A DNA stretch of 64,000 nt from Tribonema minus (taxonomy: Eukaryota; Sar; Xanthophyceae; Tribonematales; Tribonemataceae): NCBI GenBank assembly GCA_017506865.1, contig JAFCMP010000257.1, positions 868,001-932,000 of the forward strand. Direction: 5' to 3'. Below are positions 21,794 through 32,829 of this stretch, one piece after another. Both the position numbers and the translations under genes were made by a program. The notes beneath the pieces were generated by a model. It did not search any database, was not told the origin of the DNA, and saw nothing but the letters and a program-made list of their open reading frames with translations. Every line of letters starts with the position of its first letter. Position 1 is the stretch's first letter.

Positions 21794-22866
21794 TCACTCA
21801 ACGCGCATGCGCTTGCACTGCGTGTCGACTTCCCACAATGCGTGGCGAAGGCGCCCGCGCCTGCGCAGGAGAGCGACGCAGCGGCGCGCCCGCCACACGC
21901 GCGCCGCGTTCTGGATGGTGATGATAGGTTCGCGTCGCCCCGCAAGTTCGGCCGCCCTTTCGGCGCTCCGCTGCAGGTCGAAGTTGCTCACGACTGCCTG
22001 CATCTTGTCGTCGTGGCGGAGCTCCGGTCCGACAGGCTGGTCCGTATCAACCGAGTCGTCACTATCCTCGTCGTCATCTTCATCGTCGCGCCTCGGCGGA
22101 ACAAGTTGCGCGACCGTCAGCTGCAGCATGGACCGGGGGACCCGTGGGAAGATGCTGCAGATGTTGTCGAGGACGAACCGGAGAGTGTCCACGCCGGAGT
22201 GGTAAGCCAGCTGCATGAACTGCAGGTCGCAGTCAAGGTCGGCGACTTGCTCGGCCATGCCGGCCTCGAGCAGGATGCGCGCGCCGACCGTGTTCTGATA
22301 CGCGATGGCGCAGGCGAACGCGTTGAAGGTCACTCCCGCCGTCACCACAGCGGCATGACAACGAGTGCCACTCGTACACACCAGCCATCCCAGCAGCGAG
22401 TTGCCCTCACGAAGGCACGCGATTGCGCTTATGTTGGCGTCGCCACTGCGGCGCACCCCCCTTGTATGCACCAACCACCGCAGCAGTCGGTTCTGCCCAG
22501 GAAAGAGCGACGACACGTAACCGGGGTCATTACAAGGAAATGGAGCTTTGCCGCTAGCTGTTCTTGGCGCAGGTGCACAGGGCGACTCACCTTGCTGTCG
22601 CGTGCCGCAACTGCTACCGCGAATCTGTCGAGTCCCTCGTCGTACCGCCCCAGCGTTCTCTCCAGCACCGCCACCATGAAACTCTCGTTGCTGCGTCGAT
22701 CATTGAGGAGGTCGCGGAGCATGCACTTCCTGTCTTTGGGCGGAGCACCGATTAAAGCACATACAGCTGCATCTGCGTCGCGAGCACTGGCGGCCTTATT
22801 GAAAGCCATGATGTGCGCCGGGACCATGATGTGCCACACCGTGGGTGCTGGGCTTTGCGTGATCAT
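21794..22866 (-). CDS. Ankyrin-like protein with C-terminal IQ motif, two exons
   Basis: Exons 22866-22591 and 22492-21794 join in phase 0 (DSK|NRLL) across a 98-base intron with GTGAGT donor and CTGGGCAG acceptor, giving 324 residues. The middle has two similar units, NRLLRWLVHTRG and NSLLGWLVCTSG, followed by FACAIAYQNTVGARILLEAG, which resemble diverged ankyrin repeats. An acidic DDEDDDEDSDDS linker leads to IQNAARVWRARRCVALLRRR, a clear calmodulin-binding IQ motif at about residues 290-310. Function is not known; calmodulin binding is inferred. The start is the first Met; a second Met 19 codons later is possible. Confidence 0.65.
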
Positions 22867-24395
22867 GAACAGTCACAACGTCAGGCTGTAACCGTCCAGT
22901 AACGCACTTTCTAAACGACCCGTACCCCGTACCAGATTTGTAGCAGAAGCATGATTGTCCATATTGCACCATCCCCCAGTCAAAGCTCCTTGAAATCTGA
23001 ACTTGAAATCAGGACAATGGAACTTGATAGTATGCAATCCTCTCTGCATACTCAGACAAGCCTGCGGGCGGGAGAAAAGAGAGTGCAGCACGGTAATACA
23101 GCCTATGACAGGATCACAAGAGCATTGTGTCTGGTCACACACTGTGTGGACATTTCACATCACGGGTGCTGTATTGCAAAAAACATGTTGAAAAGCTGGC
23201 CATGCAGACAGCTCCACCACTGCCTGCACAGCAGCAGAGGAAGCAGGGGGCACTGGAGGCAGCAAAAGAGACACCGTGCGCCAAAGAGGGAACTGGAAGC
23301 ACATCAGTCACACCTACAAATGCCCAAAAGGTGGTTGCGGAATCACCAATGAGCACATTTTTATGATCGTTCCGCAAAACTTGACAGATTCTTAGCTGGA
23401 ACTTATGCAATTGCAAAGCAACTATTTCGAGGTCTTTGCATCTAGGTGCTGTCAATACAACGCAACTCAGATTGACCATATAAGGCACATGCCCGAGGAT
23501 TAGGGTTTGACTTTGGATCATGTTCATGCAAAAACTCTGGTCTGAGTCAGATGGACATGTCCACCCTCAACTGGCATCAGCTCATGGTCTCTCACCCCAC
23601 AAGTCTCGAGGTCTGAAGCACGACTGCCACCCCTGATGAGGTTCCACCTTCGCATCATCCAGCATCTCAAGTGCTATGGAGTATCGGCCCCACCTCTGAG
23701 CCACACCACCACCACCACTCAGCAGGAGCTGTTAGGCTGTTCAAGCGTGTGTCTCCAACTCATTGATATATCCTCAAGTCTTGTGTGCTCACAGGACAGA
23801 GCATTCAGTTGTGCTTTGCGATGCCAGGTGCCGACAACCACCTCGCCACATGTTGCGGACGGCGATGCACTCTATTACATCACAACGGCCTCAATCATGC
23901 AGGTGCCAGTGACAATGAGAGATCTGTATGCGCATGCATGGTGTCTTGCTGATTCCATTGCATATGCTGAGCTCAGACATGTCACATACACTGAGATGGA
24001 AGACTCGTGTAAATGACTTGCCTGGCGCTCCACGCGCTTAAAGATTGCAATGGGCTAACCTTTACTACCACTGTACCTACCATGGCCTACATGACAAAAT
24101 GAGTCGAAACGCCCAAGCTCTCGGGACTCCTGCCATGTGCAGATTCCGAAGTGGTTTCGCTGCCTATGGGCACGTCACTCAGAGTCTCATACTGCAGAGT
24201 GCGCTCCAAGAACTTGAGCACTAGCCGTCCGATGCGCTGCCACCAACTGTCCTGACAAAATGCCATGTTAAGCTACCGCGGCAGTGCTCTTCTAGCTGCA
24301 ACCTCGATGCCCACCGGCACACGCACAATAAGGAACAGTGAAATCGCCGTGTCCAGTGGCAGCGCCAGCACACACTCAGCAAAAAAGGTGCGGCA
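22867..24395. other. Intergenic; no gene recognised
   Basis: Short unrelated ORFs only. 5' of the IQ-motif gene and 3' of the membrane-protein gene, both minus. Confidence 0.4.
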
Positions 24396-24399
24396 GCGT

Positions 24400-24885
24400 C
24401 GCCGGCGACAGAGCACGCGACGTCGCCGCCCAAAGCCCGAGACTCGTGACTCTGACTCGAGCCACTGCGGCAGCGCTCGCCATCGCCACCCCCTTCTCGC
24501 GCTTCATCTTGATGGCCAACGGCGCATGCACACACTGAAGCGCTGCGCCGAGTTGCAGCTCATGAAGCGCCACCGGCGCGCAACGCGCTGCCTCCGCCTG
24601 GCCCCGAATCCTGACCCAGACTCGCAATCCCCGAGTCGACCTATGGCGGCAGCGCTCATTGCCGCTTTCTCGCGATCCTTCTCGATGGCCGTCGGCGCGC
24701 CGCCCTGCCCCCGCAGCTCCGCGCGACGCGTCGCACGACTCATGAGTCAGACTCACGCTATCATGGCAGCAGTGCTCGCCGCCGCCGCCTCCTTCGCGCG
24801 GTCCATCTCGACGGCCGCCGAATCTTGACGGCCGCCGGCGCGCCGCCGCACCCGAGCAGCTCCGCGACGCGCCTCATGACTCATG
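24400..24885 (-). repeat. Echoes of the membrane-protein gene's last exon end
   Basis: Three partial copies (about 24730-24880, 24640-24725, 24440-24600) repeat GGAGCTGCTCGGG..GGCGCGCC..AAGGAGGC..GCTGCCATGATAGC. The nearest copy continues ATAGC|GTGAGT while the exon itself has ATAGCTTGAGT, so the donor survives in the echo and is lost in the original. Confidence 0.7.
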
Positions 24886-24887
24886 AC

Positions 24888-26365
24888 TCAAGCTATCATG
24901 GCAGCAGTGCTCGCCGCCGCGGCCTCCTTCTCGCGCTCCATCTTGACGGCCGCGGGCGCGCCGCCGCGCCCGAGCAGCTCCGCAACGCGGCGCACGCGGT
25001 AGCCGCTGAAGTCGTCGACCTCGTACGCGCCGAACGCGCCGCGGTAGAACTGCACCGTGTTCTCCGTGCGCAGCTCGTCCCACATGGCGGCCAGCTCCAG
25101 GTACCCCGGGAGCTTGGGGGGGCGGTCGCCAGCGTCCCCCCCCACCCTCTTCAACGACTTGCTCCAGGGGTTGCACGGGCAGCAGTGGCAGCAGGGGCCG
25201 AGGAGGCCGAGCGCGGAGCACGCGCGCAGGCCCGCGAAGGTTACGTATTGGCTGCGAGGCGGCAGTTACAGGCGGCGGCGGTTACAGCTGGCGGCACCGA
25301 TGAAGGCAGTTGCAGATGACGGAACAGCACACGAGGGCAGTTGTGGGATGCGGCGAGAGCGTGTGAGAGGGCTGCGACAGTTGGCATTGCATCGCTCTGC
25401 GGGTGTATTTGCGGCAATGAAGCAGTGCTCACCAGTGCAGCGGAGAGTCGCAATTGACATATAAATATTGATGTTAACATCATAGCGTTCATGCAGCGCT
25501 TAAGCAGACTCCAATTCTGGCCACATCCTTCAACGCTACCAGCAGAATAAACGCGTGCGTGCGTCCTGCACCACATTGCAAAGTGGGCGTGAGTGTGAGT
25601 CAGTTAGAAGTCGAAGGCGTCTCGTCAACCGTTCTCCTGCCTATATGCTAGATGCACTCACGCAGGCTCCGATTGTAGCAGCCACTACGCTCTCAAGCGG
25701 TGGCTGCAAGCGCATCATGCGACATTCTTCGGCTTGTAAGTACGAGCTCACATCTAGAAAGAAACCACACCATCAGAGGAGGCATGACCAGCAAATTGAG
25801 CTGGTGATCAAGTGCATCTACCTCAAGTTGAAGCTTGCAAGTCACACCCACCGTCACCTCCTCACCTGAGAAGGAAGCACACCACCATGCGGTCCATCGT
25901 CTCGGAGTTGAAGTAGTCGTCGCAGCCGTCCTCCAGGCCGTCCTGGCAGTGCTCCGGCAGGCCCCAGCGCGAGAAGTCGCAGCGCGGCTCCGGCGGCAGC
26001 GCGATGGGGTGGTCGAGCTGCGGCGCGCGGCACAGGCGCAGCGAGAGCAGCCAGCCCGCCGTGACGACGTGCGTGTAGCCCATGAACGCGTGGTGCGCAA
26101 AGTTGCCGCGCGCCGTGCGCCAGCAGCACGCCAGCGGCGTCCACAGCAGCGCGAGAACGGCATGCAGCACGATGTGCACGGGCGCCTCGAGCAGCGCGGC
26201 GAGCCCCTGGTAGCCGCGCAGCGCGCGCCGGCACGGGGCGACGGGCTGCGCGCCGAGCCACGCCTTCATGGCCTCGCGGACCTCGTACGCGGCTTGGCGC
26301 TTGGCGCTGTACTTGAGCTCGCGCGTCGGAGGCTGCGTCGCCAGCTGCGTTGCCGGCTGCGCCAT
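24888..26365 (-). CDS. Unknown multi-pass membrane protein, two exons
   Basis: Exons 26365-25866 and 25251-24888 join in phase 2 (CTCAG|GTGAGG donor, CTCGCAG acceptor) to give 287 residues starting MAQPATQLATQPPTREL. Hydrophobic segments at about 63-85, 100-115 and 158-185 suggest three membrane spans. Between spans two and three are DHPIALPPEPRCDFSRWGLP and DDYFNSETMDR, and after span three a Cys cluster, CCHCCPCNPW. The C-terminal half has YLELAAMWDELRTENTVQFY. I do not recognise the family. The last exon reads into TGA where echo copies downstream have a GTGAGT donor, so the true 3' end may differ. Confidence 0.55.
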
Positions 26366-27034
26366 GCTGTCGGCGTTGGGGGGGTGACCAGGTAGTGCTG
26401 CTCGAGCTCGCAGCCTGCGTGACACGATGAGGGCACGGTACTGTGTGAAATAGCAATGGAGTGAGCGCCAGTACGGCACCATGGCAAGCCGATACACTCT
26501 GGCACCGATCATGACGAATGTGTTACGAGCATGCAAATACACTTGCGACCTTATGTTCTTGCATACATCCAGACTGCCCGGCTGTCAGCAAGTGCCTTCG
26601 TCATCTCGAGAGTATTCACGCGCAAACCATTGTTCCTTTATCATTGTGCCGACGTACCACGACGCGAGAGGCGCTTCAGAAGCGTTGAAATGCATTCACT
26701 GGGTATGATAACTTGATCAGAGCTTGACATCCCAGGCACTTGTCATTAGGCTGGAAACACAGACACCTTGCTCAAAGATCACACGACCTGCAGAAGCTAC
26801 TGCTGACCTCGAAAGCTTCGGTGATCTAGCCCCGCCAGCCAACTAGCGCCAGAGACAAGCCGCTGCACACCAGAAGCGGTCCCAAGCCATCCCCGGCACC
26901 CTCTGCGACTGGCACCCTGGCACCCCCGCCGACTGGCAGGCCGGTTCGCAGATCTTTCTTTGAAACCTCAACTTTAAACTTCTGGAGAATTGATCTTCGC
27001 GCATTTGAACTTCGCGCCTTGAGGAAGACCAACG
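26366..27034. promoter_or_regulatory. Divergent intergenic region
   Basis: 669 bases between the starts of the minus-strand membrane-protein gene and the plus-strand F-box-like gene. It must hold both promoters unless there are upstream non-coding exons. No core element is recognisable. Confidence 0.4.
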
Positions 27035-28639
27035 ATGCAGACGCGCAAGAAGGCCCGCGATGGATCCGCCTCGGCGAGGGTGATGCAGCACGCTGGTGAG
27101 TACCTGGCTGCATTTTTCCTTGCCACCATAGCGCCTGTATCTAATCGTAGGCTTTAGCTAGTTCCTAAGCGTGTCTACATAGAAGCCATGCAGATCTCTA
27201 GAGCAGTTACCTCCGCGTTGCAATGTGTCCGAAGCCCGCTGTTCTGTGCAGCCCGTTGCTCATTGCTTCCTGGCCTATCGAAAGCGCTGACCTGTTTCAC
27301 GCCCTGTCTGCCTGCGTTCTCTGTTAGAACTGCTGCGGTGCATGGTCGAGTATCTGGGCGATGACAAGGACCTCTGCAGCTTCGCCACTCTATCCAGGAC
27401 CGCCCGCGACGACAGGATGTGGACCCCGGCACTGGAGTGCCTGTGTCAGGAGTTTCCGCTGCCGGAGTGCTCTTCATTTGAGATCCCAGAAGACGACAAC
27501 TTGAGCCCGGCAGCACCCCCGGGCTTTGTGCGCCTAGCCCGACATAAAATCATCAACAGCTCACCAAAATTCAATAGCGACACTGGAGTGCTGGAGTTTG
27601 CGTTCGTTTCCTCGGACCAGCACGTCACAGACGCCAGAGCTGTGACATGGATGCCAGCGCTGCCGCCGCTGTCATGCATGCCATGCAGGTGCGCATGATC
27701 TGCTGCCACACACTAGAGTATACTTCTATAGCATATGTATGCCAATGGCACATGGATGATCTGCCCTGCTGCTTGAGCACATGCTCGCCAGCATGCATAC
27801 ATGAAGATGCAGCTCACCATCTTCTGTCATCATCACATGTAGAGCACATGCTGACGCTCGCAAACACGACGACACCATCTCACTGATGTCATCACCCCAC
27901 CTCACGATATGCCGCCTCCCCCCATCGCATTCGAGGTCTGCATCGACAGCGACATGGTAGCCATTTGACTTGCACAGTGCTGCTCACAGATGCGCCGCAA
28001 GCGCCGCATATGCAGCGGTCCGCGCCATAATCATGGCTCACTGCAATACACTATCAATTTTGAACCAACACTCATCAGTCTGGCTCTGTCCGTTAATGTC
28101 CCAATGCTTGCCCGTCTTGCTGCTTGGGCAGGTTCACCACCGACAGCCATGCGGAGTTCAATGCGCACTGCCACTCGTGGCGCCACTGTGAGAACCACAT
28201 GGACCCAAGCGAGCGCGTTTCCGCGCAGTTCGTCGACCCGCGCCACGCAGAACCCGAATGCTTTGCGCGACTGCCAGCGGTGCGGCAGTGGGCCGCGCTC
28301 CACAAGTACGTGGCCGCAGTGATGCGGAGGCTGCACGCGCCGCTGACGAACGCGGGAGGGCGCGCCAACATGAAGTCCACGGCCGAGTGGGCGTGCGACT
28401 CGCTGCTTGAGCACAGATACTTGCAAGAGGACATCCGCAACCAGGCGCTGGCGCGGCTCTCAACGAGCAGCGCTGCGCGCGGAAGCACAAAGCTGTGTGT
28501 CAGCGACTTTGAGGCTATAGGCCTGAGGCCGGGGTCCTGGGCACGCGAAGCGATTGTGCACGGGTGGGCCGACTGGTGCCCAGACGGCTCGAGCAGCAGC
28601 CGCGAGCTGCTGTTCTGCATCACTGGAGTCCACTTCTGA
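27035..28639 (+). CDS. F-box-like protein 1 of tandem triplet, intact, three exons
   Basis: Exons 27035-27095, 27328-27688 and 28132-28639 are phase-consistent (1, then 2) and give 309 residues. It starts MQTRKKARDGSASARVM (basic, possible nuclear signal), then LLRCMVEYLGDDKDLCSFAT and LSRTARDDRMWTPAL, an F-box-like pattern with the usual Leu/Asp/Leu and Trp spacing. The last exon encodes a conserved domain of unknown function with FVDPRHAEPE, LPAVRQWAALHKYVAAVM and GSWAREAIVHGWADW. F-box proteins select substrates for SCF ubiquitin ligases; that role is inferred. It is the only copy of the three with all frames open. Confidence 0.7.
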
Positions 28640-31050
28640 GGGTAGTGCGGCGACAAACACTGGTGGCGGCAGCGTCAAAGGATCGTGAGCGTACTGGCAT
28701 TGCGGGTCAAAAGCAGAGCACAGCTGTCACTGCCAGGTTGGGGTAAAAGCTGGCCTTTGTGCTAGGCAGTTGACAACACTCACGTCAAGCAACAGCCAAT
28801 TTCAACCTCATCGCGGCAGCAGATTTCAGTTTCAACCCATGAGCGTCAACAAGCTGCTGCCTAGCTCACGGTTTACTAGTAGGTGCTGCCTTGAAACCCG
28901 CAATGGGCAGCTGATGCGGCGCTGCGCTGTGCGCGCAGCTGTGCTGCACCTAGGCGAGGCAGACGCAAGAGGCGGTGATGCGCTGAGTCGGCTGCACCCT
29001 GCCCTGCACACTGCTTGTACCCGTGTTGGCTGGCACACCGACGGTGCTGGACGGCAGCACCGCCATGCAGTTGACATCACAATGACGGTCACGGTGTTGA
29101 AGGGGCTTCATACCACCCCCGTCGCCCCAGAGGCGTGGGGAGGAACAAATACCAAGAAGAGGGACATTATGCAGCTGCAGTTCAGTGTTTGTCACGCTTG
29201 TTGTGTTGGCCTCACCATGTGTATGCTGGTGTTGGCTAGGACGGCTGGCCTTGAGCGATGCACTCCATCTGTTTACACGGGGTGCAGGTGCATGTTTGGT
29301 GCCCTGCTGTGCAGTGTTCGTTGGCAGTGAGCAGCCACTTTTATGCCGCGTGGTGCAGGTGCATGGATGGTGCTGCTGTGCAGTGTGAGTTGGCAGTGAG
29401 CAGCAACTTTGGCGGTACCATTGTTGCGTGGCCAAGCAATTCACTGCCAGACACTACCGTATCACATCACTGATTTGCAATGGGCCGCAGCGCAAAGATG
29501 TTCACCACAGGCATGACATATGTTGCTTCTTTTTAGAAACAACAGAGTCCAGCGCGCACTCCTGCACGTGCTGTGTTGACAATGGCTGAGGGGGAGCATG
29601 CATTATGTTCTATAGCTTAATGCATGCAAGCGTTGTGAGCTTGTCTGCGCCTAATGCAGCATTCAGTCAAGCATTCAGTCAAGCCATTGTTTTGGCAAGG
29701 TGTCTGCAACAGTCATATGCAATTTCACAGTCAGACTTGGTGGTTCAGTGTTGTCTAGACTTGAGCGCAAGCACTCCCGCAATTGACATCTTCGCTGGGC
29801 CACCTTGACGAAGTCCCTGACTAATAGTGACTATGGAAGGTTCTGTGCTGTAAGTTCTACTATAGTATATACATTTATGATGTGCTGCCGGAACACTAGA
29901 GACGGTGACACTTATAATAGCGTGCTGTTGATATTTGACCATGTTAGCAGCATTTGCTGCCGTATAGGCTATTCGTGGAATACACTCGAAGAGCGTCGGC
30001 ATCTGATCCACCAGTGCAGTGCGTGCAGAAACAGCGCATTGCGCCCTGCAATGGTGCATGCATGTCGCTAAAATTCTTGTTTGCAGAATGCATTTGCGCG
30101 ATGTCCACATGACTACGAGAGGTGAAAACCTGCCATGACCAAGGCATTCAAGATGTAGGCTGCTGACCGCAGCAAACGGGTCAAAAGCGCTTGGCCTATT
30201 GCAGATGACGGCATGCTACTACTTATACACTGGCAGGCCGTGGCAGAGGTTCGTGCTCGCACGTAATCACAAAAAATACTAGTAGGCGCATGGCCTGCTG
30301 ACACCACCAAGTTGAACAATGCCAATGGACTGGCAGCTGCAGGCCTTCAAACGAATTCAACAAATTTCAATTACACCTATGTACACGCGCAATCACTGAT
30401 GATGCATCATACCGAGAGACATTCGCGAAGCGCTGTAACGTACGACCCTTATCACTTGCCCTCAAAATTTGAAGAGTAGAGCACCAGCATAAGATAAGCG
30501 CCGCCGACGCCAGGGCTGCCAGCAAATGCAGTCTCACTGCACTTGCAGCCCAGCGTGCCGACCTGCAGCACTGTCGGCATCAGCCGTAGCAGACTCGATG
30601 CAAACGTGACGCATGGTGCCCTGTTGATGCTACTCTGCTTCTGCCGCTGCTGCTTCTACTGCTGTGGAGCCTGTGATGGCAGGAGCTGTCAGCAGGATCG
30701 TGTCCTGTGTGCTGCGGTGTCTGGTGCGCATGGCACAGAAACCGCCGCGCAGCAGCAACACTGAGATCAAAGCCACGCCAGCGCACGAGACAGCGACACA
30801 CACACACCACTGTTGACACTGATGAGCACTCACACCGTTCTGCTGTGGTGCTGTGCTGTGCGCACGGCACAGAAACCGCAGCGCCGCAGCAATATTAAGA
30901 TCGAAGCGACGCCAGAGCATGACACGGCGACACACACGTCACTGCACCTGTGGACAAGGTCATTTCACACTTCGAGATCTTCAAGTCATGGCGAGTCACT
31001 CCCCTCTTCTTGGGAAAAAATCTTCTGTACACTGGAGGGCGGTGATGGTG
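28640..31050. repeat. 3' flank of F-box unit 1 and promoter side of unit 2
   Basis: 29930-30230 matches 34735-35030, and more weakly 38990-39130 (for example AGCATTTGCTGCC..TAGGC.ATTCGTGGAATACACTC and GCATGCATGTCGCT). The duplicated unit therefore extends well past each gene. At 30700-30950 a ~125-base unit with GGCACAGAAACCGC is repeated twice. No other gene seen. Confidence 0.6.
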
Positions 31051-32829
31051 ATGCAGACGCGCAAGAAAGCTCGTGCTGGGTCCGCCTCGGCAAGAGTGAT
31101 GAACCAAGCTGGTAAGCATTGTTCACTGCAAGTTCACGTCCTGTTTTAGCCACAAGGCAACCAAAACTGCGTGTCGCTCAGGAAGGAATTAGAAGCGGGA
31201 GCAATCGTTCACGCAGCATTGTATGAGGAAGGTACTACGCAGTGATTCAAGGCATTCACCCACGGCTTATTCACGACGCCATGCGTTTAAACCCACTTGA
31301 AATGTGCGTGGCTGGCTTGTTGAAGACGCTGCTCTGTTGCACAACCTTGACTCGCTGCACTCCCTGCAGAGCTGTTACAATGCATGGTCGAGTACCTGGG
31401 CGATGACAAGGACCTCTACAGCTTAGCCAGACTATCCAGGGTTGCGTGCAGTGACAAGGTCTGGAGTATAGTACTGAAACGCTTCTCCTAGGAGTTCCCG
31501 CTGAGGGAGTGGGAATTTCCTTCAATCCCGGGGTATGAAGAGATGCACATGGAAGCCCCCCGGGGACTCGTTCGCCCAGAGCCGCATGAAAAAGGCAGGA
31601 GCACCCCCAACACACCGCGCTTCAATCACGACACCGGGGTTCTTGAGTTTGGGTTTGTTTCCTCGGACGAGCCTGTTCCAGATGAGCAGGACTCCTCCAC
31701 TCCAAGCAGGACTTGGACCTGGGTGCCAAAGGAGCCACCGCTGACATGCGCGCCATGCAGGTGCGCTGACGCTCTAACATTCTTCATGTGCTGCCACAGG
31801 CATCGCCCTGAAGGTTGCCTTATTGACAACGCGCGCCGCGGATACATGTCACACGGTGGAGCGCGCCGCGCCTCGAAAAGCTGCAGCTGACCTCATGAGT
31901 GCACGTTCGCAACATGCTCAATTTCAATCAGTATGCTCATGACATGTGTGATCCACTTGTCGCTGCTCAGTTTTGTTTCACATGTGGATAGTTGCATCTT
32001 GAGATGGTGCGTTTATTGGCAGGAGCTCTCACACATCACAGTCCTACTAGTAGTACAGTTGAGGTTGCTGTCTCATTTTGATGAGTCTATGTCTCCGTCA
32101 TGTTAACACATACAGCTAGCTGTGCTTATTGTGCGCTGCTGCTCTTCAGGGCGCCACAAATGCCACATGCACGCATACGCAGACTTGCATCTCAACAACT
32201 CGTTTCTGCCAGGACAAATTGAATGCCTCACTGTGACCTCACTCTGCCCAGTAATACGGCGCCGCACAATGCCGCACGCATGCTCGCTCTCCCCTTCCAT
32301 CAGGTTCACCACGAACACATTCGCGGCATTCAGAGAGCACTGCTGCTCATGGCGTCACATGGAGACCCTTGGGGACCCAAGCGAGCGCGTGCCCACACGT
32401 TTCGTCGACCCTCGCCACGAGGACCCGGAGGGTTTCGCGCGACTGCCAGCGGTCCGCCAGTGGGCAGCGCTCCACAAGCACGTGGCCACGGTAATGCGGT
32501 ATTTCCACGCGCCGCCGGCCGACCGGCGTGCGCAGGCCACCTTGGACAAAATTCTTCAGCGCGCGCGCGAGACGCTGTACGAGCTCGCCGACGAGGATGA
32601 GCTGAACGACGACGAACTGGAGCACGACCTGGCTCTTGTCACGGTGAGCAATACTCTGCGCCAGCGCGCAATAACTTGCGACGCAGACTTCAGGGAGTGC
32701 GGCCTGTGGACGGGGTCTTGGGCGCGCGAAATGGTCGTGGATGGGTGGGCCAGCTGGTGCACCAGAGACTTCACCTCATCGTGCATGATGCTCAGCTGCA
32801 TCACAGGAAATGACTATGGCCTTTTGTAA
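31051..32829 (+). pseudogene. F-box-like gene 2 of tandem triplet, in-frame stop in exon 2
   Basis: Exons 31051-31111, 31370-31760 and 32304-32829 have the same sizes, phases and splice sites as copy 1 and would give 325 codons. The F-box-like part ends with a TAG at 31489-31491 where copy 3 has CAG (LKRFSQEFPL). Exon 3 is open and well conserved (ADRRAQ.., DDELEHDLALV, GSWAREMVVDGWASW). Exon 2 carries an extra segment relative to copy 1, ending in VPDEQDSS and TWTWVPK. It may survive by read-through or make a short protein, but is most simply a recent pseudogene. Confidence 0.6.
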
